Notes under the pieces: model-generated
Database searches by the model: none
What the model saw: the letters and a program-made list of their open reading frames with translations, nothing else
Told to the model about the DNA's origin: nothing
Shown here: positions 45,572 to 54,080 of the stretch, piece by piece
Position numbering within the stretch: position 1 is the stretch's first letter
How the letters are laid out: each line of letters starts with the position of its first letter
From: SIG575 sp045542485
GTDB lineage: Bacteria > Bacillota > Clostridia > Oscillospirales > Acutalibacteraceae
Reading direction: 5' to 3'
Assembly: GCA_045542485.1 (NCBI GenBank)
Contig: JAZQLC010000046.1
Location: 24,906 to 88,905 of the forward strand
DNA length: 64,000 nucleotides
Program-made: the position numbers and the translations under genes

Positions 45572-45587
45572 TGACAAAAATTTGTCA
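45572..45587. promoter_or_regulatory. Dyad between divergent promoters (operator candidate)
   Basis: TGACAAA and TTTGTCA with a 2-bp centre, about 45 bp from the fusion-gene -35 and about 42 bp from the PFOR -35. It might control either direction. Confidence 0.4.
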
Positions 45588-45628
45588 ATATATCCAAAAA
45601 ATATAATGAATTATGCTTTAATTTCTTA

Positions 45629-45657
45629 TTTACTTTTTTGTAGAAAGGTGTTATAAT
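45629..45657 (+). promoter_or_regulatory. Promoter of PFOR gene
   Basis: TTTACT, 17-bp spacer, consensus TATAAT. The leader to the ATG is about 65 nt and ends with an AAAGGAGG site. Confidence 0.65.
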
Positions 45658-45727
45658 TTGGGGTGGTATATAATGTATGTATATCTTATGTTATCAATTT
45701 TCCATTTTATAAAGGAGGAAATTCATA

Positions 45728-48700
45728 ATGGCAAGAAAAACCAAGACAATGGATGGTAATAATGCTGCGGCTTATGTGTCATATGCTTTCACAGAAGTTG
45801 CCGGTATTTACCCCATCACTCCCTCAAGCCCCATGGCTGACTACGTTGACCAGTGGTCTGCACAGGGACAGAAGAACATCTTCGGCACAACAGTAAAGGT
45901 TGCAGAAATGCAGTCTGAAGCAGGTGCTGCAGGTACAGTTCACGGTTCACTCAACGCAGGTGCTCTCACAACAACTTATACTGCTTCACAGGGTCTTCTT
46001 CTCATGATCCCCAATATGTATAAGATTGCAGGTGAACTTCTCCCCTCAGTTTTCCACGTATCAGCTCGTTGCGTAGCATCACACGCTCTCAACATCTTCG
46101 GCGACCACTCAGACGTATATGCTTGCCGTCAGACAGGTTTCGCTATGCTTGCTGAAACAAACACTCAGGAAGTTATGGACCTCGGTGCTGTTGCTCACCT
46201 TGCATCAATCAAGAGCCGTGTTCCCTTCATCAACTTCTTCGACGGTTTCCGTACATCTCATGAACTTCAGAAGATTTCTATCTGGGATTACGAAGACCTT
46301 AAAGAAATGTGCGATATGGACGCTGTTAACGCATTCCGTAAACGCGCTCACAACCCCGAACATCCCGTAATGCGTGGTTCTCACGAAAACGGCGACATCT
46401 TCTTCCAGCACCGTGAAGCTTGTAACGAATACTACGAAGCAGTTCCCGGTATCGTAGAAGAATATATGAACAAAGTTAACGCTAAGCTTGGTACAGACTA
46501 TAAACTCTTCAACTACTACGGTGCTCCCGACGCTGAAAACATCATCATCGCTATGGGTTCAATCTGTGACGTAGCAGAAGAAGTTATCGACTACCTTACA
46601 GCTAAAGGCGAAAAAGTCGGTCTTGTTAAAGTTCGTCTTTACAGACCCTTCTCAGCAGAAAAGCTTGTTGAAGCTATCCCCTCAACAGTTAAGAAGATTG
46701 CAGTTCTCGACAGAACAAAGGAACCCGGCTCACTTGGTGAACCCCTCTATCTTGATGTTGTTGCTGCTCTCGCTGCACAGGGCCGTCAGGCTCAGGTAAT
46801 CGGCGGCCGTTACGGTCTCGGTTCAAAAGATACTCCTCCCTCAAGCATCTTCGCTATCTACGATGAACTTGCTAAGGAAGAATCAAAGAGACAGTTCACA
46901 ATCGGTATCAACGACGACGTTACACACCTTTCTCTCGAAGAAACAGAAGCTCCCAACACAGCTGCTGAAGGTACAATCGAATGCAAGTTCTGGGGTCTCG
47001 GCGGTGACGGTACTGTTGGTGCTAACAAGAACTCAATCAAAATCATCGGTGACCATACAGACAAGTATGTTCAGGCATACTTCCAGTATGACTCAAAGAA
47101 AACAGGCGGTATCACAGTTTCTCACCTTCGTTTCGGTGACAAACCCATCAAGAGCCCCTACTACATCAACAAGGCTGACTTCGTTGCTTGTCACAACCCC
47201 TCATATGTAATCAAGGGTTACAAGATGGTTAACGACGTTAAACCCGGTGGTGTATTCCTTATCAACTGCCAGTGGTCAGCAGAAGAGCTCGACGCTCATA
47301 TGCCTGCAGAAGCAAAGCGTTACATCGCAAAGAACAACATTCAGCTTTACACTGTTAATGCTATTGACCTTGCTGCAAAAATCGGTATGGGCAAACGTAC
47401 AAACACAATTCTTCAGGCTGCATTCTTTGCTCTTGCAAAGGTTATGCCCATCGAAGAAGCTGTTCAGTATATGAAAGACGCTGCAACAAGATCTTACCTC
47501 AAGAAAGGTCAGGATGTTGTTGATATGAACCACAACGCTATCGACGCAGGTGTTTCAGCATTCGTTAAGATTGACGTTCCCGCTGCTTGGGCAGACGCAA
47601 CAGATGACGCAACAGCAGTTGCATCAGAAGGCGAAGCTAAACTCGTTAAGATGGTTGACAACATTATGAAACCCGTTGCACTTATGGACGGTGACTCACT
47701 TCCCGTTTCAGCATTTATGGATCACGCTGACGGTACATTCGAGCACGGTGCAGCAGCTTACGAAAAACGTGGCGTTGCAGTTCTCGTTCCTGAATGGGAT
47801 CCCGCAAAATGTGCAAAATGTAATAAATGTTCTTATGTTTGTCCTCACGCTACAATCCGTCCCTTCGCTCTCAGTGAAGAAGAAGTTGCAGCAGCTCCCG
47901 CAAACATGAAGAAAGCAGAGAAGCCCATCGTTAAGACAAACTACACATACACACTCGCAGTTTCTCCCATGGATTGTATGGGTTGCGGCGTTTGCGTTGG
48001 CGTATGTCCCACAGCTTCTCTTAAAATGGTTGCTCGTGAATCACAGGAAGCAGAGCAGCAGGTATTCGATTACTGCGTAGCTAACGTTACAGAAAAAGCA
48101 GAAACAACTGCTAATATGAACGTTGTAGCAAGTCAGTACAAGAAACCTCTCCTCGAGTTCTCAGGCTCATGCGCAGGTTGTGCAGAAACAGCTTATGCTC
48201 GTCTTGTAACTCAGCTCTTCGGTGACAGAATGTATATCTCAAACGCAACAGGTTGTTCATCAATCTGGGGTGGTCCCGCAGCAACATCTCCCTACACAAC
48301 AAACAGCAAGGGTCAGGGTCCTGCTTGGGCTAACTCACTCTTCGAAGATAACGCTGAACACGGTTACGGTATGTTCCTCGGTCAGAAAGCAATCCGCGAC
48401 AGCCTCATCGCTAAGGTTGGCGAAATCGCTGCATCTGACAAGGCATCAGCAGAACTCAAAGCTGCTGCTGAAAGCTACCTTGCAACAGTTAACGACGGTG
48501 AAAAGAACGGCGCAGCAACAGATGCTCTCGTAGCAGAACTTGAAAAAGTTGAAGGCTGTGAACTCTGCTCTTCAATCCTTGAAAACAAAGAATTCCTTTC
48601 AAAGAAATCTGTGTGGATCTTCGGTGGCGACGGTTGGGCATACGACATCGGCTTCGGCGGTGTTGACCACGTTCTTGCTGCTCACGAAGATGTAAACATC

Positions 48701-49273
48701 ATGGTATTCGATACAGAAGTTTACTCAAATACAGGCGGTCAGGCTTCTAAGGCTTCTAACATCGGCCAGGTTGCTCAGTTCGCATTCTCAGGTAAAGCAG
48801 TTGCTAAGAAGAGCCTTTCAGAAATCGCTATGAGCTACGGTTATGTTTACGTTGCACAGATCGCTATGGGCGCTGACAACAACCAGACACTCAAAGCAAT
48901 CAAGGAAGCTGAAGCTTACAACGGACCTTCAATCATCATCTGCTATGCACCTTGCGAAATGCACGGTATCAAGGGCGGCGGCATGGCTAACTGCCAGTCA
49001 GAAATGAAGAAGGCTGTTGACTGTGGTTACTGGAACCTCTTCAGATACAACCCCGCACTCAAAGAAGAAGGCAAGAATCCCTTCATCCTTGACAGCAAAG
49101 CTCCCACACCGGGCTATCAGGATTTCATTAAGTCAGAAAGCCGTTATGCTTCTCTTCTTAATGCATTCCCGGATAGAGCTGCTAAACTCTTCTCACTTGC
49201 AGAAGAAACAGCAATGAAGAGATACGATCACCTCGTTCGTCTTCAGGCTCTCTATGCTCCCGACGCTGAATAA
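45728..49273 (+). CDS. nifJ: Pyruvate:ferredoxin (flavodoxin) oxidoreductase
   Basis: A 1181-residue single-chain PFOR. The order is domain I with YPITPSSPMAD and QSEAGAAGTVHG; domain II; the two 4Fe-4S motifs CAKCNKCSYVCPHATIRP (about residue 695) and CMGCGVCVGVCPTAS (about 755); the proximal-cluster and TPP region GSCAGCAETAYARLV and IFGGDGWAYDIGFGG (about 970); and NTGGQASK. It splits pyruvate with CoA into acetyl-CoA, CO2 and reduced ferredoxin. Its codon use looks unusually optimised compared with its neighbours, which suggests high expression. Reduced ferredoxin would feed the Rnf complex of this window. Confidence 0.99.
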   Translation: MARKTKTMDGNNAAAYVSYAFTEVAGIYPITPSSPMADYVDQWSAQGQKNIFGTTVKVAEMQSEAGAAGTVHGSLNAGALTTTYTASQGLLLMIPNMYKIAGELLPSVFHVSARCVASHALNIFGDHSDVYACRQTGFAMLAETNTQEVMDLGAVAHLASIKSRVPFINFFDGFRTSHELQKISIWDYEDLKEMCDMDAVNAFRKRAHNPEHPVMRGSHENGDIFFQHREACNEYYEAVPGIVEEYMNKVNAKLGTDYKLFNYYGAPDAENIIIAMGSICDVAEEVIDYLTAKGEKVGLVKVRLYRPFSAEKLVEAIPSTVKKIAVLDRTKEPGSLGEPLYLDVVAALAAQGRQAQVIGGRYGLGSKDTPPSSIFAIYDELAKEESKRQFTIGINDDVTHLSLEETEAPNTAAEGTIECKFWGLGGDGTVGANKNSIKIIGDHTDKYVQAYFQYDSKKTGGITVSHLRFGDKPIKSPYYINKADFVACHNPSYVIKGYKMVNDVKPGGVFLINCQWSAEELDAHMPAEAKRYIAKNNIQLYTVNAIDLAAKIGMGKRTNTILQAAFFALAKVMPIEEAVQYMKDAATRSYLKKGQDVVDMNHNAIDAGVSAFVKIDVPAAWADATDDATAVASEGEAKLVKMVDNIMKPVALMDGDSLPVSAFMDHADGTFEHGAAAYEKRGVAVLVPEWDPAKCAKCNKCSYVCPHATIRPFALSEEEVAAAPANMKKAEKPIVKTNYTYTLAVSPMDCMGCGVCVGVCPTASLKMVARESQEAEQQVFDYCVANVTEKAETTANMNVVASQYKKPLLEFSGSCAGCAETAYARLVTQLFGDRMYISNATGCSSIWGGPAATSPYTTNSKGQGPAWANSLFEDNAEHGYGMFLGQKAIRDSLIAKVGEIAASDKASAELKAAAESYLATVNDGEKNGAATDALVAELEKVEGCELCSSILENKEFLSKKSVWIFGGDGWAYDIGFGGVDHVLAAHEDVNIMVFDTEVYSNTGGQASKASNIGQVAQFAFSGKAVAKKSLSEIAMSYGYVYVAQIAMGADNNQTLKAIKEAEAYNGPSIIICYAPCEMHGIKGGGMANCQSEMKKAVDCGYWNLFRYNPALKEEGKNPFILDSKAPTPGYQDFIKSESRYASLLNAFPDRAAKLFSLAEETAMKRYDHLVRLQALYAPDAE

Positions 49274-49304
49274 TTTAAAACTGAATTAACAGCACAATAA
49301 AACG

Positions 49305-49332
49305 GCACCTTGCAGGAAAACCTGCAAGGTGC
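49305..49332. terminator. Terminator between PFOR and the DUF3021 gene
   Basis: A 12-bp perfect stem (GCACCTTGCAGG) with an AAAA loop, T-rich tail on the plus strand and shorter tail on the minus strand. Confidence 0.95.
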
Positions 49333-49355
49333 TTTTTCTTTTCTTATTTTGTTGA

Positions 49356-49772
49356 TTATTTTATTTTTTCATTGAACTTTTTGCTTGTAGCCTTTACACA
49401 GAAATAAACCGTGAACCAGGTTACAAAAAACACTGCCGTGAAAATTCCTGTGAATACAAGAAGCACCGTCGGCTCAAAGGGAATCCACGTGTTTACAATA
49501 TAACACAGCGAATAAGCAACATAAAGCGTTGCAAAGTGGCAGAAAAGAGATTTCGGAGTTGACCAATGCTCAATCTGATTAAACACCGTAGCTCCCGCCT
49601 GAACAAAAGCAAGTAGATATATTGAAACAATCGCTGTCAGCACTTCTCCTGCGTCCAGAGAAAAGTCCCCTGCTGTTTTTGAAATTATCACATAGATTAT
49701 TCCGAGAATAATCGGTCCGAATCCGCCGAAAATAAGTCCCCTGTGGATAAATTCTTTTACATATTTTTTCAT
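49356..49772 (-). CDS. DUF3021 family membrane protein
   Basis: A 138-residue four-helix protein of the DUF3021 family (RGLIFGGFGPIILGIIY at the N-terminus, EHWSTPKSLFCHF mid-protein). DUF3021 genes almost always follow a LytTR regulator gene, as here with a 2-bp gap. The pair probably acts as a two-gene membrane-associated regulatory module. Confidence 0.88.
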   Translation of the reverse strand: MKKYVKEFIHRGLIFGGFGPIILGIIYVIISKTAGDFSLDAGEVLTAIVSIYLLAFVQAGATVFNQIEHWSTPKSLFCHFATLYVAYSLCYIVNTWIPFEPTVLLVFTGIFTAVFFVTWFTVYFCVKATSKKFNEKIK

Positions 49773-49774
49773 AA

Positions 49775-50206
49775 CTATAACCCTAACCTTTCTTTAACTT
49801 TTCTGACATTCCGTCTCGAAACGAAATCCTTGTATCCGTTTTTGAAAATAACTGTCAGTGTACCTGAAAATGACGCGTCAAACTTTTTGATTTTTCTTAT
49901 ATTTGCAATACACGATTGATTTATTTTTACAAAATTCTCCGAAAGCCTTTCTTCAAGCTGATAGAGTCTGAATCTGAGGAGATATCTTTCCTTTTCACAG
50001 ATTGCGTAAACCTTGTTGTTTTCCGAAACAAAACAATAAACCTCTGTAAGCTCAAGCTTTACCGCCTCTTTTTCAGCGTATCCTATAAGTTCAAAATCAT
50101 TTTCTTTCACAAGTCTTTCTATATCTTCAATCAATTTTGTTTTTTCGTGGGCATAAACCACAACCTCTTCTTCTCTTTCTTTGTCGACAAAAAAACTGAA
50201 TTTCAT
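49775..50206 (-). CDS. LytTR-domain DNA-binding protein
   Basis: A 143-residue protein whose C-terminal half is a LytTR domain: VYCFVSENNKVYAICEKERYLLRFRLYQLEERL, FVKINQSCIANIRKIKKF and GYKDFVSRRNVRKVKERLGL. The N-terminal 50 residues are not a CheY receiver. The ATG at 50206 follows AAAGGAGGAG; longer in-frame starts have no ribosome site. It probably regulates itself and the DUF3021 gene; the divergent GH2 gene is a possible target. Confidence 0.92.
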   Translation of the reverse strand: MKFSFFVDKEREEEVVVYAHEKTKLIEDIERLVKENDFELIGYAEKEAVKLELTEVYCFVSENNKVYAICEKERYLLRFRLYQLEERLSENFVKINQSCIANIRKIKKFDASFSGTLTVIFKNGYKDFVSRRNVRKVKERLGL

Positions 50207-50227
50207 AATGCTCCTCCTTTCATCAAC

Positions 50228-50256
50228 ATTATAGTCTACTGGATTTTTCTTTTCAA
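50228..50256 (-). promoter_or_regulatory. Promoter of the LytTR/DUF3021 unit
   Basis: Minus strand TTGAAA, 17-bp spacer, consensus TATAAT, 22 bp upstream of the start. Confidence 0.75.
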
Positions 50257-50332
50257 TATTTTGATTGTATTCGGTAAAAATACAGATATAGGTTGGCAGT
50301 CTTAACGGAAAATTTTCTACTAAAAACAAGTG

Positions 50333-50361
50333 TTGAAATTTTTTCTGAAATCTTTTATAAT
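50333..50361 (+). promoter_or_regulatory. Promoter of the GH2 gene
   Basis: TTGAAA, 17-bp spacer, TATAAT, 35 bp upstream of the GH2 ATG, which has a GGGGAGG site. Confidence 0.75.
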
Positions 50362-50395
50362 AGAAATGTAAATTTTAATATGGGGAGGCATTGTT

Positions 50396-52702
50396 ATGAG
50401 AAAAATAATTAACTTTAACGAAAACTGGCTTTTTTCAAAAACACAGACAAATGTACCTGTTTCTCTTGACGGAGAATGGGAAAAGCTGAATCTTCCGCAC
50501 ACCTGGAACGGCACTGACGGTCAGGATGGCGGTAATGATTATTACAGAGGCAAGTGTTTTTATGCAAAGGAAATTTCAAAATCATCTTTTAGTGAAAACG
50601 ACCTGATTTTCCTTGAAATTAACGGCGCAAACTCATCCTCAGAGGTTTTCCTTGACGGAGAAAAACTCGCTATTCACCACGGTGGCTATTCTACATTCAG
50701 AGTAAATCTTACTGATTACATCAAAGAAAACAGCATTCTTGCAGTGGCTGTTGATAACTCACCTAACAATACTGTTTATCCTCAGATGGCTGACTTCACC
50801 TTCTATGGCGGTCTTTACAGAGATGTAAATATCATAACAACTGCAAAAACTCATTTTGAGCTTGAATACTTCGGTACCCCCGGTATCAAAATCACCCCTG
50901 TCGTTACAGGCAAAAACGCAAAGGTTGATGTCAAGGCTTATGTAACGGGCCGTGATATCTGCGATGTTAAATTCACAATCAAAGACAGCGACAGCGTAGT
51001 CGCAGAAAAGATTGTTTCCTCATCAGAAGCCGAAGAAACCTTCGTTATTGAAAATGTTCATCTCTGGGACGGTCTTGATGATCCCTTCCTTTATACAATG
51101 GAAGCTGAGCTTCTTCTTGGCGGCGAAGTTATCGACAATATTTCTACCCGCTTCGGCTGCAGAAGCTTTGAAGTTGACCCTGAAAGAGGTTTTATTCTCA
51201 ACGGCAGAGAATATCCCCTCAGAGGTGTATCCCGTCATCAGGACAGACCCGTAATCGGTAACGCTCTCACAGAAAAAGAGCACAGAGAGGATCTGGACCT
51301 TATTCTTGAGGTTGGTGCAAACACAATCCGTCTCGCTCACTATCAGCATTCACAGACTTTCTATGATCTCTGCGATGAAAAAGGTCTTGTTCTCTGGGCA
51401 GAAATTCCCTATATTTCAAAACATATGCCCACAGGCCGCGAAAACACAATTTCACAGATGAAGGAACTTGTTATTCAGAACTATAATCATCCTTCAATCT
51501 GCGTATGGGGTCTTTCAAACGAAATCACAATGGGTGGTGCAGGTGACGAAACTCTCATTGAAAACCATCAGGCACTGGACGACCTCGTTAAATCACTTGA
51601 CAAAACAAGACCGACAACAATCGCTGTTGTTACAATGTGCGGAATCGATGAAAAATATGTTCAGATTCCTGACCTTGTTTCTTATAACCACTATTTCGGC
51701 TGGTACGGCGGAAATGTTTCAATGTACGGCAAATGGTTTGATGACTTCCACAAGAAGTATCCCAAAATTCCCATCGGTCTTTCCGAATACGGTGCAGAAG
51801 CCCTCAACTGGCACACATCAACTCCCGAGCAGGGTGACTACACAGAAGAATATCAGGCATATTATCACGAAGAGTGTATCAAGCAGATTATAGAAAGACC
51901 TTATCTCTGGGCAACTCACGTGTGGAATATGTTTGACTTCGCTGCTGACGCTCGTGCAGAGGGCGGCGAAAACGGTATGAACCACAAAGGTCTCGTAACC
52001 TTTGACAGACAGTATAAGAAAGATGCTTTTTATGCTTATAAAGCTTATCTTTCAAAAGAACCTTTTGTACACCTTTGCGGGAAGAGATATATCGACAGAG
52101 CGGAAGACATAACAAAAGTTACTGTTTATTCAAACTGCGATGAAGTCGAACTCTTTGCAAACGGCGTAAGTGTAGGCAAACAGACAAAAGGTCAGTATCC
52201 TTTCTTCTATTTCGAAGTAAAGAACGAGGGCGAAACAAACCTTCGTGTTGTTGCAGGTGAGTACACTGACGAGAGCGTAATCAGAAAAGTTGACACATTC
52301 AACGAAGATTACCGTATGAAAGCCGAAGGCGATGTTATCAACTGGTTTGAAATTGATATGCCCGTAGGATATCTTTCAATCAACGATACTTTAGAAGAAA
52401 TCCTTAAACCTCTCAAAGGTAAATTGGCTCTTGTAAAAATTCTTCTTACTCTGAAAAAAGCTATGGGTGGCGGAAATGAAACCGACGAAAACGGCAAGAA
52501 GAAAAAAGGTAAAAAAGAGGTAATGGGCTTTGACCTTAGTACTGTCGGTGTCAAACTCAACCGTGATATGATCAGAATGCTCAAAGATATGTTGGGCGGA
52601 TTCACAATCAAGAGAATCCTTATGATGATCGGCGCAAAAGTTCCCAAGGAAGATATTCTTGCTATCAACCGTTCTCTCAACAAAATCAAAAAGAAAAAAT
52701 AA
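50396..52702 (+). CDS. Glycoside hydrolase family 2 (beta-galactosidase-like)
   Basis: A 768-residue GH2 enzyme: sugar-binding jelly roll (1-160), Ig-like domain (165-265), then a TIM barrel with acid/base Glu376 (GLSNEI) and nucleophile Glu464 (LSEYGAEAL). RGVSRHQDRP is the usual first barrel signature. No signal peptide, so it works in the cytoplasm. After about residue 640 there is an unusual C-terminus: an EILKPLKGK segment, a Lys-rich stretch (KKKKGKKEV) and a helical tail ending in KKKK. The substrate (galactoside, glucuronide or mannoside) is not determined by these motifs. Confidence 0.94.
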   Translation: MRKIINFNENWLFSKTQTNVPVSLDGEWEKLNLPHTWNGTDGQDGGNDYYRGKCFYAKEISKSSFSENDLIFLEINGANSSSEVFLDGEKLAIHHGGYSTFRVNLTDYIKENSILAVAVDNSPNNTVYPQMADFTFYGGLYRDVNIITTAKTHFELEYFGTPGIKITPVVTGKNAKVDVKAYVTGRDICDVKFTIKDSDSVVAEKIVSSSEAEETFVIENVHLWDGLDDPFLYTMEAELLLGGEVIDNISTRFGCRSFEVDPERGFILNGREYPLRGVSRHQDRPVIGNALTEKEHREDLDLILEVGANTIRLAHYQHSQTFYDLCDEKGLVLWAEIPYISKHMPTGRENTISQMKELVIQNYNHPSICVWGLSNEITMGGAGDETLIENHQALDDLVKSLDKTRPTTIAVVTMCGIDEKYVQIPDLVSYNHYFGWYGGNVSMYGKWFDDFHKKYPKIPIGLSEYGAEALNWHTSTPEQGDYTEEYQAYYHEECIKQIIERPYLWATHVWNMFDFAADARAEGGENGMNHKGLVTFDRQYKKDAFYAYKAYLSKEPFVHLCGKRYIDRAEDITKVTVYSNCDEVELFANGVSVGKQTKGQYPFFYFEVKNEGETNLRVVAGEYTDESVIRKVDTFNEDYRMKAEGDVINWFEIDMPVGYLSINDTLEEILKPLKGKLALVKILLTLKKAMGGGNETDENGKKKKGKKEVMGFDLSTVGVKLNRDMIRMLKDMLGGFTIKRILMMIGAKVPKEDILAINRSLNKIKKKK

Positions 52703-52710
52703 AAATTTTA

Positions 52711-52736
52711 AGGCGTTGTGCATCTGCACAACGCCT
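52711..52736. terminator. Terminator between convergent GH2 and sialidase-like genes
   Basis: An 11-bp stem (AGGCGTTGTGC) with a 4-nt loop and T runs on both strands. Confidence 0.95.
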
Positions 52737-52752
52737 GATTTTTTATAAGTTG

Positions 52753-53802
52753 TTACTCTATCTTCCACTTCTGCTGGAAAATTTCACAATGTCTGTCCTC
52801 ATCTGCCGGTGCATAGAAAACAGTAAGCATCGTGCCGTCGTGAAGCTCAACAGTTGACGGATAACCAAGGTCATCTTCGTCAAGTGTACTCTCATAAAGT
52901 CTTATATCCTTTTCCCATGTTTCACCGAAATCATAGCTTACCATCGCCATAATACCGTACGGTGCTTTTCGTCTTCCGTAGGTGCAAATTAATGCTCCTG
53001 ATGAATGGAGAATCAGATGAGGTGGTGCACCGCCCGTTTCATCAAGAAGTCTTTCGGGTGTAGTCCATGTTTTTCCCTTATCAGAAGAAAAACACTGATA
53101 AATCGTAAACACCTTGTCGTTTTCGGCTCTTGTATGACAAATAAGTCTTCCGTCAGGAAGTTCAAGTACATATGGCTCATTAATAAAAATACTTTTGTCT
53201 TCGATTGTAATTTTACTTATGTACTCTGCTTCTCCGTTTTCAGGATTAAGTCTCACAACCTCGAGTCCCGCTTCACAATTATAAAAATTATTTCCTACCC
53301 AAAGGATAGTCCCGTCGCGAAGCTCAATAGGACCGTGAGGGGATGTTACGGGAGAATGGAAAATTTCACCAAAAGTGACTCCGTAATCATAGCTTACACG
53401 GAAAGTGGACCCAAGATATTTTTCTTCATCTTCTTCAGTAATTGTATCAAGATATCTCTGTACATATTCTGAATCTGTATTGTAATCTCTCTGAAAATCA
53501 GCAGTGTTATTAAAAGATGTGAAAATAACGCCTCTTTCGCCGAAAGGACAAATACCTGCATCTCTGTCATCAAGAGGAGTGTCAATAACCGGAGCAGGAA
53601 GAGTATATGTTTCTCCGCCATCTGTACTGTACGAAATCACTGCTTTTCCGAAGGGACAAACGTGCTCCCGTCTGAATCCCGATGCGCCGACTGCAATTTT
53701 TCCGTTCTGCAAAACAGCCACCGTAGGCCATCCGAAATAATTATGCTTACTGTATGGATTAGACATTATTATTCTGGGTTTTCCCACGAGTTTAATGTTC
53801 AT
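52753..53802 (-). CDS. Sialidase-like BNR/Asp-box protein
   Basis: A 349-residue six-bladed propeller of the sialidase superfamily with Asp boxes at four positions (SYSTDGGETY, SYDYGVTF, SSDKGKTW, SYDFGETW). FRREH, HTRAEND and YGRRKAP could provide the Arg triad, but the FRIP motif of true GH33 enzymes is not exact. There is no signal peptide or anchor, so it would act on imported sialosides or on another cytoplasmic glycoside. The opposite neighbour is GH2, which fits a small glycan locus. Confidence 0.8.
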   Translation of the reverse strand: MNIKLVGKPRIIMSNPYSKHNYFGWPTVAVLQNGKIAVGASGFRREHVCPFGKAVISYSTDGGETYTLPAPVIDTPLDDRDAGICPFGERGVIFTSFNNTADFQRDYNTDSEYVQRYLDTITEEDEEKYLGSTFRVSYDYGVTFGEIFHSPVTSPHGPIELRDGTILWVGNNFYNCEAGLEVVRLNPENGEAEYISKITIEDKSIFINEPYVLELPDGRLICHTRAENDKVFTIYQCFSSDKGKTWTTPERLLDETGGAPPHLILHSSGALICTYGRRKAPYGIMAMVSYDFGETWEKDIRLYESTLDEDDLGYPSTVELHDGTMLTVFYAPADEDRHCEIFQQKWKIE

Positions 53803-53821
53803 ATTATCACCTCTTGGCTTT

Positions 53822-53850
53822 ATTATATCACATTAAATTTTCTCTGTCTA
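53822..53850 (-). promoter_or_regulatory. Promoter of the sialidase-like gene
   Basis: Minus strand TAGACA, 17-bp spacer, consensus TATAAT, about 20 bp upstream of the start. Confidence 0.65.
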
Positions 53851-53873
53851 TGCGAAATGAAGAAAGTATTCCT

Positions 53874-53958
53874 TGTGGAAAACTCTGTGGAAAATGTTAA
53901 AAACCATGTTGAAAAACCCTCAAAAACCTTGATTCTGCTTGTGTTTCCCTGTGGAAAA
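53874..53958. promoter_or_regulatory. Cluster of three DnaA-box-like TGTGGAAAA sites
   Basis: TGTGGAAAA (TTTTCCACA on the other strand, fitting the relaxed DnaA box TTWTNCACA) occurs at 53874, 53886 and 53950, all in the same orientation, in the gap before dinB. A fourth, degenerate copy is near 53908. A very AT-rich stretch follows at 53965-54018. Confidence 0.4.
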
Positions 53959-54018
53959 CTGATTGTTTAAAACTTTTTTTGACAAAATATTACATTTTTA
54001 AATTTATAGTTTTTCCTC

Positions 54019-54047
54019 TTGACAAATCAGAACAAATGTTCTATTAT
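54019..54047 (+). promoter_or_regulatory. Promoter of dinB
   Basis: TTGACA, 17-bp spacer, TATTAT. One LexA box lies inside the spacer and a second follows the -10. Confidence 0.9.
54030..54041. promoter_or_regulatory. LexA (DinR) SOS box 1
   Basis: GAACAAATGTTC, an exact GAAC-N4-GTTC core of the Gram-positive SOS box, within the spacer of the dinB promoter. Confidence 0.85.
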
Positions 54048-54051
54048 ATAA

Positions 54052-54063
54052 GAACAAATGTTC
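54052..54063. promoter_or_regulatory. LexA (DinR) SOS box 2
   Basis: A second identical GAACAAATGTTC, 22 bp from the first centre to centre (about two helical turns) and just downstream of the -10. Confidence 0.85.
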
Positions 54064-54080
54064 TATCGGAGGTTTTGAAA

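Noticed and set aside
53979..54080. A longer N-terminus of the dinB product
   Set aside because: The extension would start upstream of the promoter and run through the -35, -10 and both SOS boxes; the ATG at 54081 has its own ribosome site.
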